A stretch of 64,000 bases of DNA. It comes from Stenotrophomonas sp. 57. Its GTDB lineage: Bacteria; Pseudomonadota; Gammaproteobacteria; Xanthomonadales; Xanthomonadaceae. The stretch is taken from assembly GCF_030291075.1 (NCBI RefSeq), contig NZ_CP127407.1:2974001-3038000 (forward strand), given 5' to 3'. Shown in pieces: positions 53,760 to 62,501 of this stretch. The position numbers were made by a program, and so were the translations under genes. How positions within the stretch are numbered: position 1 is the stretch's first letter; each line of letters starts with the position of its first letter. The notes below the pieces were generated by a model. That model saw only the letters and a program-made list of their open reading frames with translations. It was not told the DNA's origin and ran no database searches.

Positions 53760-53932
53760 TTCTTTTTTCTCTGTGATGCGTGGCCGGCAGGAACGCGCTT
53801 CGCGCACCGCCAGGCTCGCCGTGGACTACGAGGATGAAACCTGCGCGGAGCAGGCTGCCGGAAAACGGCCGCGAAATTGTAACGGTCGGGGGGCCTCGGA
53901 ACAAGGTCCGGGGCTGAACCACCCTGCCCCGT

Positions 53933-54841
53933 TCAGAGGTTGAAGCGGCGCTGCGGGGCCAGCAGCCCGCTGTCATCGACCTGCCCGAGCCCCTGGACAG
54001 CATCGTCCGGACCGAACACGGCGACCAGGCCAGGCGGCCAGGACGGGTCGCGCTGGCGCTGGCCGACGCAGAAGCGGTGGGCCTGTTCGGCATCGAGGTC
54101 GACCCGCGGGTATTCCGCCAGCCCGGCCGCCAGCGGCAGCAGCAGCGCGTCCATGCCCGCCTCGTCGCCCGCCTCGACCATGGCGCGCAACTGGTCCAGG
54201 GTGACCATGGCCGGTTCGCGGAACGGTTCCACCCAGAGCCGGCGCAGCGCGCTGATGTGCGCGCCACAGCCCAGCGCCTCACCCAGGTCGCGGGCCAGGC
54301 TGCGGATGTAGGTGCCGGAGCCGCAGGTCACGCGCAGGCGCAGGCGTTCCGGCTGCTGCTCCAGCACCTCGATGGCATGCACCTGGACCTCGCGTTCCGG
54401 GGCCTCGATGACATCGCCACGGCGGGCCTTCACATACAGCGGTTCCCCCCCCTGCTTCAGCGCCGAATAGATCGGGGCACGCTGGCGGATGCTGCCGGTC
54501 AGCGGCGCCAGCGCGGCCTGCAGCGCTTGGGCACTGATCACCGGCACCGGGCGCTGCAGCAGCACCTGGCCTTCGGCGTCATCGGTATCGGTGGTCTGGC
54601 CGAGCACGATCTCGGCGTCGTAGGCCTTGGCCGAGCCGAGCAGCAGGCCGGCGATCTTGGTCGCCTCGCCGAAGCACAGCGGCAGCAGGCCGGTGGCCAG
54701 CGGGTCGAGGCTGCCGGTGTGGCCACCCTTCTCGGCGCGGAACAGGCGGCGGGCCACCTGCAGGGCGGCGTTGGAGCTCATGCCGGTCGACTTGTCGAGC
54801 AGCAGGATGCCATCCAGGCGGCGGAACTGAATTCGGGTCAT
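53933..54841 (-). CDS. truB: tRNA pseudouridine(55) synthase
   Basis: 302 residues; makes pseudouridine 55 in the T-loop of tRNAs and acts as a tRNA chaperone. [20 protein letters not shown] opens the domain, [20 protein letters not shown] holds the catalytic Asp (about 47), and [20 protein letters not shown] (about 175-194) is conserved. A C-terminal PUA-like domain follows. ATG 54841 (MTRIQF) matches the family start. Upstream to rbfA there are two palindromes. Confidence 0.95.
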   Translation of the reverse strand: MTRIQFRRLDGILLLDKSTGMSSNAALQVARRLFRAEKGGHTGSLDPLATGLLPLCFGEATKIAGLLLGSAKAYDAEIVLGQTTDTDDAEGQVLLQRPVPVISAQALQAALAPLTGSIRQRAPIYSALKQGGEPLYVKARRGDVIEAPEREVQVHAIEVLEQQPERLRLRVTCGSGTYIRSLARDLGEALGCGAHISALRRLWVEPFREPAMVTLDQLRAMVEAGDEAGMDALLLPLAAGLAEYPRVDLDAEQAHRFCVGQRQRDPSWPPGLVAVFGPDDAVQGLGQVDDSGLLAPQRRFNL

Positions 54842-54852
54842 GACAGGATGTT

Positions 54853-54875
54853 GTAGAGCCGAGCCATGCCCGGCT
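54853..54875 (+). repeat. SMAG (GTAG-type) palindrome between truB and rbfA
   Basis: GTAGAGCCGAGCC-AT-GCCCGGCTG. A second hairpin without GTAG, GCCGGGC-ATG-GGCCCGGC (54922-54939), lies 47 bp away, just after the rbfA stop. Confidence 0.8.
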
Positions 54876-54946
54876 GCCGCAGCGCGGCCGGCACAGGCAT
54901 CGCGTTGCCGGAATGAAAAGACGCCGGGCATGGGCCCGGCGCTGGC

Positions 54947-55330
54947 TTATTCTTCGTCGCTCTCGCGACGCTTCTCCGCGGCCAGCGTATCGGGCAGGTC
55001 GCGCAGGATGTTGTCGATGTGCTCACCACGGTCGACCGAGTCGTCGTAGTGGAAATGCAGCTCCGGCACGTGGCGCAGCTTCATCGCGCGGGCCAGGTCC
55101 ATGCGCAGGCGGTAGCCCAGCTCCTTCAGGCCGGCCACGGCTTCAGCCGAACGCTCCGGCATCAGCGCGGTGACGAATACCTTGGCATGGGCCATGTCGC
55201 GGGTGATTTCCACGTCGGACACGCTCACCGAGGGCAACCCGTGCTCGCGCACGGCGTTGTGCACCAGGGTGCCGAGTTCACGGCGCAGCTGGGCGGAGAC
55301 ACGGTCGGTTCGATGGAAAGTCTTGGGCAC
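54947..55330 (-). CDS. rbfA: Ribosome-binding factor A
   Basis: 127-residue KH-like 30S maturation factor needed for 16S 5'-end processing and cold adaptation. TFHRTDRVSAQLRRELGTLV, SVSDVEITRDMAHAKVFVTA and ELHFHYDDSVDRGEHIDNIL are family blocks. Start is GTG 55330 (PKTFHRTDRV), which agrees with family N-termini; the frame runs further upstream without similarity. Confidence 0.95.
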   Translation of the reverse strand: MPKTFHRTDRVSAQLRRELGTLVHNAVREHGLPSVSVSDVEITRDMAHAKVFVTALMPERSAEAVAGLKELGYRLRMDLARAMKLRHVPELHFHYDDSVDRGEHIDNILRDLPDTLAAEKRRESDEE

Positions 55331-55356
55331 GCGGTCAGGCTCTTGATTTGAATGTG

Positions 55357-55413
55357 ACCCGACCAAGGTCGGGCCCTACCAGGGAAGGCGGCCCGACCAA
55401 GGTCGGGCCCCAC
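55357..55413. repeat. Two tandem SMAG-type palindromes between rbfA and infB
   Basis: ACCCGACC-AAG-GTCGGGCCCTAC (55357-55379, GTAG on the minus strand) and GCCCGACC-AAG-GTCGGGCCCCAC (55391-55413, GTGG variant) share nearly all bases. A third hairpin, GACCGGTCC-GCGA-GGACCGGCC, follows (55426-55445). All are inside the infB-rbfA transcript. Confidence 0.8.
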
Positions 55414-55455
55414 CAGGGTGGCGGACCGGTCCGCGAGGACCGGCCCCTTGCAGCA

Positions 55456-58098
55456 TTACAGGGTGCGCGGCACTTCGATACGCTCGAAGCACTCGATCTG
55501 GTCACCCGGCTTGACGTCGTTGTAGGCCTTCACCGCGATACCGCATTCGGTACCGTTGCGGACTTCCTCGACGTTTTCCTTGAAGCGGCGCAGCGATTCC
55601 AGCTCGCCCTCGAAGATCACCACGCTGTCGCGCAGCACGCGGATCGGCTTGTTGCGCTTGACCACGCCCTCGATGACCATCGAGCCGGCAACCGCACCCA
55701 GCTTGGAGCTGCGGAAGACGTCGCGGACCTCGGCGATACCGATGATCTCTTCGCGGATCTCCACGCCCAGCAGACCGGAGGCCACCTGCTTCACCTGGTC
55801 GATCACGTCATAGATGATCGAGAAGTAACGCAGGTCCACACCATTGGATTCGATGATGCGACGGGCCGAAGCATCCGCACGCACGTTGAAGCCGATGACG
55901 GTGGCCTTCGAAGCGGCCGCCGAGTTGGCGTCCGATTCGGTGATGCCGCCCACGCCGGAGTGGATCACGTTGATGCGGATGTCGTCGTTGGACAGCGCGA
56001 CCAGTGCCTGGCTCAGGGCCTGCACCGAACCCTGCACGTCGGCCTTGATGACCAGGTTGAGGACCTGCTGGCCCTCGCCCTTGCCCAAGGTCGCCATGAT
56101 GTCTTCCATGCGGCTGCCCGCAGTGGCCACCAGGCGCGATTCACGGCGCTTGGTCTCACGCTGCTGGGCAACGTCCTTGGCCAGGCGCTCGTCCTCGACG
56201 ACCACGAAGTCGTCACCGGCTTCCGGCACGCCGGACAGGCCCAGGACCTGCACCGGGATGGACGGGCCGGCGAACTCCGGCTGCTTGCCGGTTTCGTCGA
56301 ACAGCGCACGCACGCGGCCGTACTGGATGCCGCACACCAGGTAGTCGCCCTTCTTCAGACGACCCTGCTGCACCAGCACGGTCGCGACCGGGCCGCGGCC
56401 CTTGTCCAGCGACGATTCGATCACCACGCCCGAGGCGCGGCCTTCGTCGACGGCCTTCAGTTCCAGCAGTTCGGCCTGGATCGAGATGGCGTCCAGCAGG
56501 TCGTCGATGCCCAGGCCGGTCTTGGCCGAGATCTCCACCATCTGGGTGTCACCACCGAAGTCTTCGGCCACGACCTGCTCGGACAGCAGTTCGTTCTTGA
56601 CCCGCATCGGGTCGGCGTCGGACTTGTCGATCTTGTTGATCGCCACGATCAGCGGCACACCCGCCGAACGGGCGTGCTGGATCGCTTCCTTGGTCTGCGG
56701 CATGACGCCGTCATCGGCGGCCACGACCAGCACCACGATGTCGGTCAGCTTGGCACCGCGGGCACGCATCGAGGTGAAGGCAGCATGGCCCGGGGTATCC
56801 AGGAAGCTGATCACGCCCTTCGGCGTATCCACGTGGTAGGCACCGATGTGCTGGGTAATGCCGCCGGCTTCGCCAGTGGCGACCTTGGTACGGCGGATGT
56901 AATCCAGCAGCGAGGTCTTGCCGTGGTCGACGTGGCCCATGATGGTGACCACCGGCGGACGCTGGGTGGCTTCGCCCTGGTTTTCACCGGTCGAGGCCAG
57001 CAGTGCGTCTTCGGCATCGTTGTCATTGGCACGGATCGCCTTGTGGCCGAGTTCCTCGGTCACCAGCGCGGCGGTGTCATGGTCAATGGACTGGGTGATG
57101 GTGGCCATCACGCCCATCTTGAACAGCGCCTTGACCACCTCGCCGCCCTTCAGCGCGAGCTTCTGCGCCAGGTCGGCCACGGTGATCGTGTCGCCGATCG
57201 CCACTTCACGCACGACCGGTGCGGTCGGGCGCTCGAAGGCGTGCGGACCGGCATTGTTGCCGCCGCGCGACATGTCGCGACGGCCACCGGCCTGGTTGCG
57301 GCCACCCGGACGACCCCGGGTGTTGCTGTTGTTGCTGTTGCCACGACGCGCGCGGTCGGCAGCCGACAGGTGCATCTGGCCGGCGAAACGGTCGCCCGGG
57401 CCACGCTCGTTGCGCGGCGCGCTGCGGTTGTTGCGGTCGTCGTTGCGCGGCGGCGGCGCACTGCGCGGCGCAGCCGGAGCAGCGGCCGGCGTGCGCGGCG
57501 GACGCGGCGCGGTTTCATCGATCGGGGCGCGCTTGGGCTTGGTGGCAGCCAGTGCCTCGGCAGCCTTTGCGGCGGCCGCAGCTTCCTCGGCAGCCTTCTT
57601 CTCGGCCTCTGCGCGCTCCTTGGCCGCAATCTCTTCCTCACGGGCACGGACGATGGCTTCGTCGCGCAGACGATCCTTCTCGGCCAGGGCCTGCTGTTCG
57701 GCGAGGTTGCGGGCGCGCGACTCTTCCAGCTTGCGCAGGATGTCGGCGCGCTCTTCGTCCGGCGTCATGGCGCGCGCACCATCCTTGACGTAGGTGCGCT
57801 TCTGGCGCACCTCGACATTCACGGTCGTCTTGCTGCGACCGGAATTGACCGTCACTTCCTGCTGCTTCCGGCGGTTGAGCGTGATCTTCTTTGCAGACTG
57901 ATCGGTCTCTTCCGGGGCCTGCTCGGGCTTGCCGTGCGAACGACGAAGGAAGCCCAGGAGCTTCACCTTCTCGGAGCTGGTCACGACCTGGTCGGGGCCG
58001 CTGAACTTCATGCCGGCACCGGCCAGCTGTTCCAGCAGTTTTTCGACCGGCGTGTTGACCAGTTCGGCAAGCTTGCGGATGGTGGTTTGCTGCGACAT
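55456..58098 (-). CDS. infB: Translation initiation factor IF-2
   Basis: 880-residue GTPase that brings initiator tRNA to the 30S subunit. N-terminal IF2_N modules ([20 protein letters not shown]), a long charged and Ala-rich linker (about 95-290), then the G domain with G1 [16 protein letters not shown] (about 387), G3 DTPGHAAF and G4 NKIDKSDAD, followed by domains II, III and the C-terminal fMet-tRNA-binding domain ending in [13 protein letters not shown]. Only the ATG at 58098 fits the family start. Confidence 0.97.
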   Translation of the reverse strand: MSQQTTIRKLAELVNTPVEKLLEQLAGAGMKFSGPDQVVTSSEKVKLLGFLRRSHGKPEQAPEETDQSAKKITLNRRKQQEVTVNSGRSKTTVNVEVRQKRTYVKDGARAMTPDEERADILRKLEESRARNLAEQQALAEKDRLRDEAIVRAREEEIAAKERAEAEKKAAEEAAAAAKAAEALAATKPKRAPIDETAPRPPRTPAAAPAAPRSAPPPRNDDRNNRSAPRNERGPGDRFAGQMHLSAADRARRGNSNNSNTRGRPGGRNQAGGRRDMSRGGNNAGPHAFERPTAPVVREVAIGDTITVADLAQKLALKGGEVVKALFKMGVMATITQSIDHDTAALVTEELGHKAIRANDNDAEDALLASTGENQGEATQRPPVVTIMGHVDHGKTSLLDYIRRTKVATGEAGGITQHIGAYHVDTPKGVISFLDTPGHAAFTSMRARGAKLTDIVVLVVAADDGVMPQTKEAIQHARSAGVPLIVAINKIDKSDADPMRVKNELLSEQVVAEDFGGDTQMVEISAKTGLGIDDLLDAISIQAELLELKAVDEGRASGVVIESSLDKGRGPVATVLVQQGRLKKGDYLVCGIQYGRVRALFDETGKQPEFAGPSIPVQVLGLSGVPEAGDDFVVVEDERLAKDVAQQRETKRRESRLVATAGSRMEDIMATLGKGEGQQVLNLVIKADVQGSVQALSQALVALSNDDIRINVIHSGVGGITESDANSAAASKATVIGFNVRADASARRIIESNGVDLRYFSIIYDVIDQVKQVASGLLGVEIREEIIGIAEVRDVFRSSKLGAVAGSMVIEGVVKRNKPIRVLRDSVVIFEGELESLRRFKENVEEVRNGTECGIAVKAYNDVKPGDQIECFERIEVPRTL

Positions 58099-58190
58099 TC
58101 GGATCCTATGATCTTGTGGGCGCCCCCCCGCATCTGGAGGTGGCGCGGATTCTACGCCCTGAGCGGCTCAGGGCCCTGTTCATTGCCGGC

Positions 58191-59702
58191 TCATTCGCCG
58201 CGTTCCAGTCGGGCGATCTCTTCGGCACGGGCGGCCAGGATCAGCGCAGCGGCGCGCGCCTGATCCAGTCCTTCGATGCCGAAGTCCATGACCTCGTCGG
58301 CGGCCAGGTCGGACAGGTCCTCGCTGGTACGCACGCCGTGGCCGGCCAGCGCATACGCGGTGGCTTCGTCCATGCCCTTCAGGGACAGCAGGTCCTGCGC
58401 CGGCTGGCCGTCTTCAAGGCCTTCTTCGACTGCCAGGGCCTCATTGAGCAGCGCATCGCGGGCACGAGCGCGCAGCTCTTCGACGATGTCTTCGTCGAAA
58501 CCTTCCACGGCCAGCAGTTCGCCGACCGGGACATAAGCGATTTCCTCGACGGTGCCGAAGCCTTCGCTGACCAGGATGCCGGCGATCTCTTCGTCCACTT
58601 CCAGCTTGTCCATGAACAGCTGGCGGGCCGACGCCTGCTCGGCTTCCGACTTGGCGGTGACCTGGTCCTGGGTCATCACGTTGAGCTGCCAACCGGTCAG
58701 GCGGCTGGCCAGGCGCACGTTCTGGCCGCCCTTGCCGATCGCCTGGGCCAGGCGATCTTCAGCGACAGCCAGGTCCATCGAGTGCTTGTCTTCATCGACG
58801 ATGATCGACTGCACTTCGGCCGGCGCCATCGCGTTGATGACGAAGTTGGCCGGGTTGTCGTTCCACAGCACGATGTCCACGCGCTCGCCATTGAGCTCGT
58901 TGGACACGGCCTGCACGCGCGAACCGCGCATGCCGATGCAGGCGCCGATCGGATCGGTGCGCTGGTCGTGGGCGAGCACGGCGATCTTGGCGCGGTCGCC
59001 CGGATCGCGGGCACAGGCCTTGATTTCCACCAGGCCCTGGCCGACTTCCGGCACTTCCAGCTTGAACAGCTCGATCATGAATTCCGGGGCGGCGCGGCTG
59101 ATGAACAGCTGCGGGCCACGCGGTTCCGAACGCACTTCGGCCAGGTAGCCGCGCACGCGGTCACCGGCGCGCAGCACGTCGCGCGGAATGCCCTTGTCTT
59201 TCGGAATGAAACCTTCGGCGTTGCCACCGAGGTCGACGTAGATGTTGCCGCGCTCTGCGCGCTTGACCACGCCGGTGATCAGCTCACCCACGCGATCCTT
59301 CCACGCATCCACGACCTGCTGGCGCTCGGCTTCGCGCACGCGCTGGACGATGACCTGCTTGGCGGCCTGGGCAGCGATGCGGCCGAAGTCCGGGTTCTCG
59401 ATCTGCTCTTCGATGTAGTCGCCGACGTCCACGCCTTCGGCTTCATCGACGGCGTCCATCAGGCGGATCTGGCGATCCGGCGACTCCATGACCACGTCAT
59501 CGGCCACCACTTCCCAGCGGCGGTAGGTTTCGTAGCTGCCATCCTTGTGGTCGATGACCACGCGGGTCAGCACTTCCTCGTCGGGATAGCGCTTCTTCGC
59601 TGCCGAGGCCAGGGCGGCCTCGATGGCATCGAAGATCACTTCACGCGGCACGCCCTTCTCGTTGGCGACCGCGTCGACTACCAGCAACAGTTCCTTGCTC
59701 AT
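58191..59702 (-). CDS. nusA: Transcription termination/antitermination protein NusA
   Basis: 503 residues. N-terminal RNA-polymerase-binding domain (MSKELLLVVDAVANEKGVPR), S1 domain (about 135-200), two KH domains (about 230-345, with IGACIGMRGSRVQAVSNELN and AIGKGGQNVRLASRLTGWQL) and two C-terminal acidic repeats (about 360-490) that bind alpha-CTD or autoinhibit. Full length. 4 bp separate it from rimP, so they are cotranscribed. Confidence 0.97.
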   Translation of the reverse strand: MSKELLLVVDAVANEKGVPREVIFDAIEAALASAAKKRYPDEEVLTRVVIDHKDGSYETYRRWEVVADDVVMESPDRQIRLMDAVDEAEGVDVGDYIEEQIENPDFGRIAAQAAKQVIVQRVREAERQQVVDAWKDRVGELITGVVKRAERGNIYVDLGGNAEGFIPKDKGIPRDVLRAGDRVRGYLAEVRSEPRGPQLFISRAAPEFMIELFKLEVPEVGQGLVEIKACARDPGDRAKIAVLAHDQRTDPIGACIGMRGSRVQAVSNELNGERVDIVLWNDNPANFVINAMAPAEVQSIIVDEDKHSMDLAVAEDRLAQAIGKGGQNVRLASRLTGWQLNVMTQDQVTAKSEAEQASARQLFMDKLEVDEEIAGILVSEGFGTVEEIAYVPVGELLAVEGFDEDIVEELRARARDALLNEALAVEEGLEDGQPAQDLLSLKGMDEATAYALAGHGVRTSEDLSDLAADEVMDFGIEGLDQARAAALILAARAEEIARLERGE

Positions 59703-59706
59703 TGGC

Positions 59707-60297
59707 TCACTCCGCGCGCGGCTTCTTTGCCGCCGGCTCGTTGGAAGAAGAATTCGTCTTCGGCTTCGGACGCTTCGGTGCCGGACCGGTCGGCTTGCTC
59801 GGGGCCAGCCCCAGCGCCACCCAGTCGGGCATGATGCGTGCCTTGTCGATGTTGTCGGCCGACACCACCACTTCGGTCTTGTCGACGATGAAGGTGATGG
59901 TGCCAGCGGCCTCGTCGGTCGCCTCGATACGGCCCTGCAGGCGACGACGGTTGTCCTGCGGCAGCTTCAGCGTGACCTTGGCCGATTCACCCTGGTGGCG
60001 GGCGAACTGCTCCAGGTTGAAAAGCGGGCGATCCACGCCCGGCGAGGACACTTCCAGCGTGTAGTTGCCGCTGATCGGGTCCTCGACGTCCAGCTGCGCC
60101 GACACTTCGCGGCTGACCCGCTCGCAGTCGTCGACATTGATGATGCGCTCGGGCTGTTCAGCCAGCGGCACGTCGATGTAAAGGCGCAGGGTCGCACCGC
60201 CGGGGGCCGGCAGATACTCAACGCCCAGCAGCTCCAGGCCCAGCGACACAACGGTCGGGGCGAGCAGATTCGCGATGTCGGTTGCCTTGTCGCTCAC
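59707..60297 (-). CDS. rimP: Ribosome maturation factor RimP
   Basis: 196 residues needed for 30S subunit assembly. N-terminal domain with [20 protein letters not shown] (about 18-37), [20 protein letters not shown] and [13 protein letters not shown], then an Sm-like C-terminal domain. A Lys/Pro/Ser-rich tail of about 35 residues ([20 protein letters not shown]) exceeds the E. coli length. Start is GTG 60297. First gene of the rimP-nusA-infB operon, with a 200-nt structured leader. Confidence 0.95.
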   Translation of the reverse strand: MSDKATDIANLLAPTVVSLGLELLGVEYLPAPGGATLRLYIDVPLAEQPERIINVDDCERVSREVSAQLDVEDPISGNYTLEVSSPGVDRPLFNLEQFARHQGESAKVTLKLPQDNRRRLQGRIEATDEAAGTITFIVDKTEVVVSADNIDKARIMPDWVALGLAPSKPTGPAPKRPKPKTNSSSNEPAAKKPRAE

Positions 60298-60509
60298 AGC
60301 CTGCCTTGATCTCTTGGTTGGGTGCCGGCCTTGGCCGGCGTGAAAACATGACGCCCCGGAAACGACAAAGGGCCCGCTGGGCCCCTTTTCCGGAAAGACT
60401 CCGGTGACTGGATTCCGGTTGCAACCTGCAGTGCCTGCCGGTTGCGGCCCTCCTTCCGGGTCCGGACTCCCGCCGGGAGGCCGCCTTCAGGGGTACTGCT
60501 AGGTCGCTG
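60298..60509 (-). promoter_or_regulatory. rimP leader with terminator-like hairpin
   Basis: The roughly 205-nt gene-free leader, read on the minus strand, is rich in stems (CTCCCGGCGGGAG, GGTTGCAACC, CCGGAGTCTTTCCGG). It contains AAAGGGGCCC-AGC-GGGCCCTTT (60388-60367) followed by TTTGTCGTTT, a weak intrinsic terminator, and a later hairpin GCCGGCC-TTG-GCCGGC. A rimP-leader attenuator family is known in gammaproteobacteria at this place; whether this leader belongs to it would need a covariance-model search. Confidence 0.6.
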
Positions 60510-60538
60510 ATGATAGCGGCTGCACCGCGCTGGTGCAA
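60510..60538 (-). promoter_or_regulatory. Promoter of the rimP-nusA-infB operon
   Basis: On the minus strand TTGCAC (60538-60533), 17 bp, TATCAT (60515-60510); expected start near 60503. Confidence 0.65.
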
Positions 60539-60552
60539 GGTGCGGGGCCGGC

Positions 60553-60588
60553 GGTCAAACCCCTTTCCGCAGGAAAGGGGTCTGACCC
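60553..60588. repeat. Palindrome, GGTCAGA/TCTGACC family (variant)
   Basis: ACCCCTTTCC (60559-60568) and GGAAAGGGGT (60572-60581) around GCA, with outer GGTCA and CTGACC. Same apex and ends as at 5712 and 13775 but a CCCC/GGGG middle instead of TCCG/CGGA. It lies just upstream of the rimP promoter. Confidence 0.75.
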
Positions 60589-60616
60589 CGATCGGACGGA
60601 AACGACGCATAACCCA

Positions 60617-60651
60617 AAGAAAAACGCCCTCGAAGCAGGACTTCGAAGGCG
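60617..60651 (-). terminator. Intrinsic terminator of the initiator tRNA genes
   Basis: CGCC.TCGAAG and CTTCGA.GGCG (60625-60651, one mismatch) followed by TTTTTCTTTG on the minus strand. Confidence 0.85.
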
Positions 60652-60662
60652 ATCTCTTTACT

Positions 60663-60739
60663 TGGTAGCGGGGGCAGGATTTGAACCTGCGACCTTCGGG
60701 TTATGAGCCCGACGAGCTGCCAGACTGCTCCACCCCGCA
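60663..60739 (-). tRNA. Initiator tRNA-fMet (anticodon CAT), copy 1
   Basis: 77 nt with encoded CCA. The anticodon stem has the three G-C pairs GGG/CCC (GTCGGGCTCATAACCCGA) and position 1-72 is unpaired, both hallmarks of the initiator. Here 1-72 reads U-U. Placement before rimP-nusA-infB matches E. coli metY. Confidence 0.94.
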
Positions 60740-60821
60740 TCAGAAGCGGAATTATGAGCGATAACTTCAAAACATGCAAGCTTTCCCTCATTCATCAGAC
60801 CGGTTGGCGCCGGTTCGATGT

Positions 60822-60898
60822 TGGTAGCGGGGGCAGGATTTGAACCTGCGACCTTCGGGTTATGAGCCCGACGAGCTGCCAGACTGCTCCACCCCGCA
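60822..60898 (-). tRNA. Initiator tRNA-fMet (anticodon CAT), copy 2
   Basis: Same 77 bases as copy 1, 82 bp upstream of it on the same strand. The two are probably cut from one transcript starting near 60987. Confidence 0.94.
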
Positions 60899-60993
60899 CC
60901 GGAAGTGTTTGAACTGCTGCCCTGCTCTTTCGAGGAGGGCTACCGCAACGATGTTCTGGCTGAACCGCTGCAGTGACAACTCAGGCTGCGCAT

Positions 60994-61022
60994 ATTACAC
61001 GAATCACGCAGCTTTGTGTCAA
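60994..61022 (-). promoter_or_regulatory. Strong promoter of the initiator tRNA pair
   Basis: On the minus strand TTGACA (61022-61017, a perfect -35 box), 17 bp, TGTAAT (60999-60994). Expected start about 90 nt before the first tRNA. Confidence 0.8.
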
Positions 61023-61025
61023 CTT

Positions 61026-62492
61026 TTATGCAAGATGCGCAAATGCCTGCTGGCACCAGACCATGATCGGGTTCCAGGCCAGGCCCAGCGCCAGCAGCGC
61101 CAGCGCGTTCACGCCCAGCACCAGGCCCAGCACGCGGTCGTTGCTGCGCGGCATGGCCTCGCCCACCGGCTCATCGAAGTACATGACCTTGATGACGCGC
61201 AGGTAGTAGAAGCAGCCGACCACGGCGCACAGCACGCCGAGGATGGCCAGCCACAGCAGGCCGCCATTGACGGCCGCGCCCAGCACCGCCAGCTTGGTCC
61301 AGAAGCCCAGGAACGGCGGGATGCCGGCCAGCGACGCCATGATGCAGAGCACCAGGCCGGCCATCCACGGGTTGCGGGCATTGAGGCCCTTGAAGTCCTC
61401 GATGTTCTCGGCTTCAAAGCCGGCACGCGACAGCGCGATGATCGCGCCGAAGGCGGCGGTGGACATGATGGCGTAGGCCAGTGCGTAGAAAAGCGCTGCG
61501 GCATAGCCCTGCGCGCCACCACCGGCGATGCCCATCAGCAGGAAGCCGATGTGCGAGACGGTGGAGAACGCCAGCATGCGCTTGAGGTTGCTCTGCGCGA
61601 TGGCCATCAGGTTGCCGACGACCAGCGAGACCGCGGCCAGGCCGGCGATCAGCAGCTGCAGTTCGGTCGACAGCGGACCGACGCCCATCTCCAGCAGGCG
61701 GTAGGCCATGCCGAAAGCGGCCAGCTTCGGCGCCGAGCTGATGAACAGCGCGATCGGTGCCGGGGCACCCTGGTACACGTCCGGCAGCCACATGTGGAAC
61801 GGCGCGGCACCCAGCTTGAAGGCAACACCGGCGATCATGAACACCGCACCGGTGATCAGCAGCACGCGCTCTTCCGAGTGCGGGATGGCGTCACGGATGA
61901 CGTCCAGGTGCAGGCTGCCGGTGGCGCCGTAGATCAGCGACATGCCGTACAGCAGCAGGCCCGAGGCCAGCGAACCCAGCACGATGTACTTCATCGCCGC
62001 TTCCGAGGCCAGGCCGTTCTCGCGGTTGCTGGCGACCAGGGCGTAGGAGCACAGCGCCAGCAGTTCCAGGCCCAGGTAGACCATCAGCAGGCTGCCGGCC
62101 GATACCAGGATCATCATGCCGGCGGTGCCGAACAGGATCAGTACCGGGATCTCGCCCTGGAACAGGTTGCGGTCACGCAGGTAACGCCAGCCATAGACCA
62201 GGGTCAGGCCGCTGAGCAGCACGATCCCGGTCTTCATCACGTCCGCGGCGGTATCGCGTACGAACATGCCATGGAAGACCTCGCCCTGCCCGCCCACGCC
62301 GGTGGCCAGCATGAACAGCACCACGGCCAGCGCAGCGAGCGAGAACAGGTGGGTGACGATCTTGTTCCGGTTGCTGACGAACAGGTCGAGGATCATCAGG
62401 GCGAAGGCGCTGCCGATCAGCACCAGCTCGGGAGCGAGCGGTGGCAGGTCAGCGGCGGTCAATGGCAGCAGCGGCGAGGTGGTCATCATCAA
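61026..62492 (-). CDS. nuoN: NADH-quinone oxidoreductase subunit N
   Basis: 488-residue antiporter-like membrane subunit of respiratory complex I, with about 14 helices. Conserved Lys and Glu of the proton channel appear in GVAFKLGAAPFHMWLPDVYQ (about 227-246) and in LLALCSYALVASNRENGLAS. LAGIPPFLGFWTKLAVLGAA (about 392-411) is the broken helix. Last gene of the nuo operon, 9 bp after nuoM. Three ATGs stand in a row at the start; 62492 is the first. Confidence 0.96.
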   Translation of the reverse strand: MMMTTSPLLPLTAADLPPLAPELVLIGSAFALMILDLFVSNRNKIVTHLFSLAALAVVLFMLATGVGGQGEVFHGMFVRDTAADVMKTGIVLLSGLTLVYGWRYLRDRNLFQGEIPVLILFGTAGMMILVSAGSLLMVYLGLELLALCSYALVASNRENGLASEAAMKYIVLGSLASGLLLYGMSLIYGATGSLHLDVIRDAIPHSEERVLLITGAVFMIAGVAFKLGAAPFHMWLPDVYQGAPAPIALFISSAPKLAAFGMAYRLLEMGVGPLSTELQLLIAGLAAVSLVVGNLMAIAQSNLKRMLAFSTVSHIGFLLMGIAGGGAQGYAAALFYALAYAIMSTAAFGAIIALSRAGFEAENIEDFKGLNARNPWMAGLVLCIMASLAGIPPFLGFWTKLAVLGAAVNGGLLWLAILGVLCAVVGCFYYLRVIKVMYFDEPVGEAMPRSNDRVLGLVLGVNALALLALGLAWNPIMVWCQQAFAHLA

Positions 62493-62501
62493 ATCCTGGA
62501 A

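Noticed and set aside
55348..58263. 971-codon open frame on the plus strand
   Set aside because: Antisense shadow of infB.
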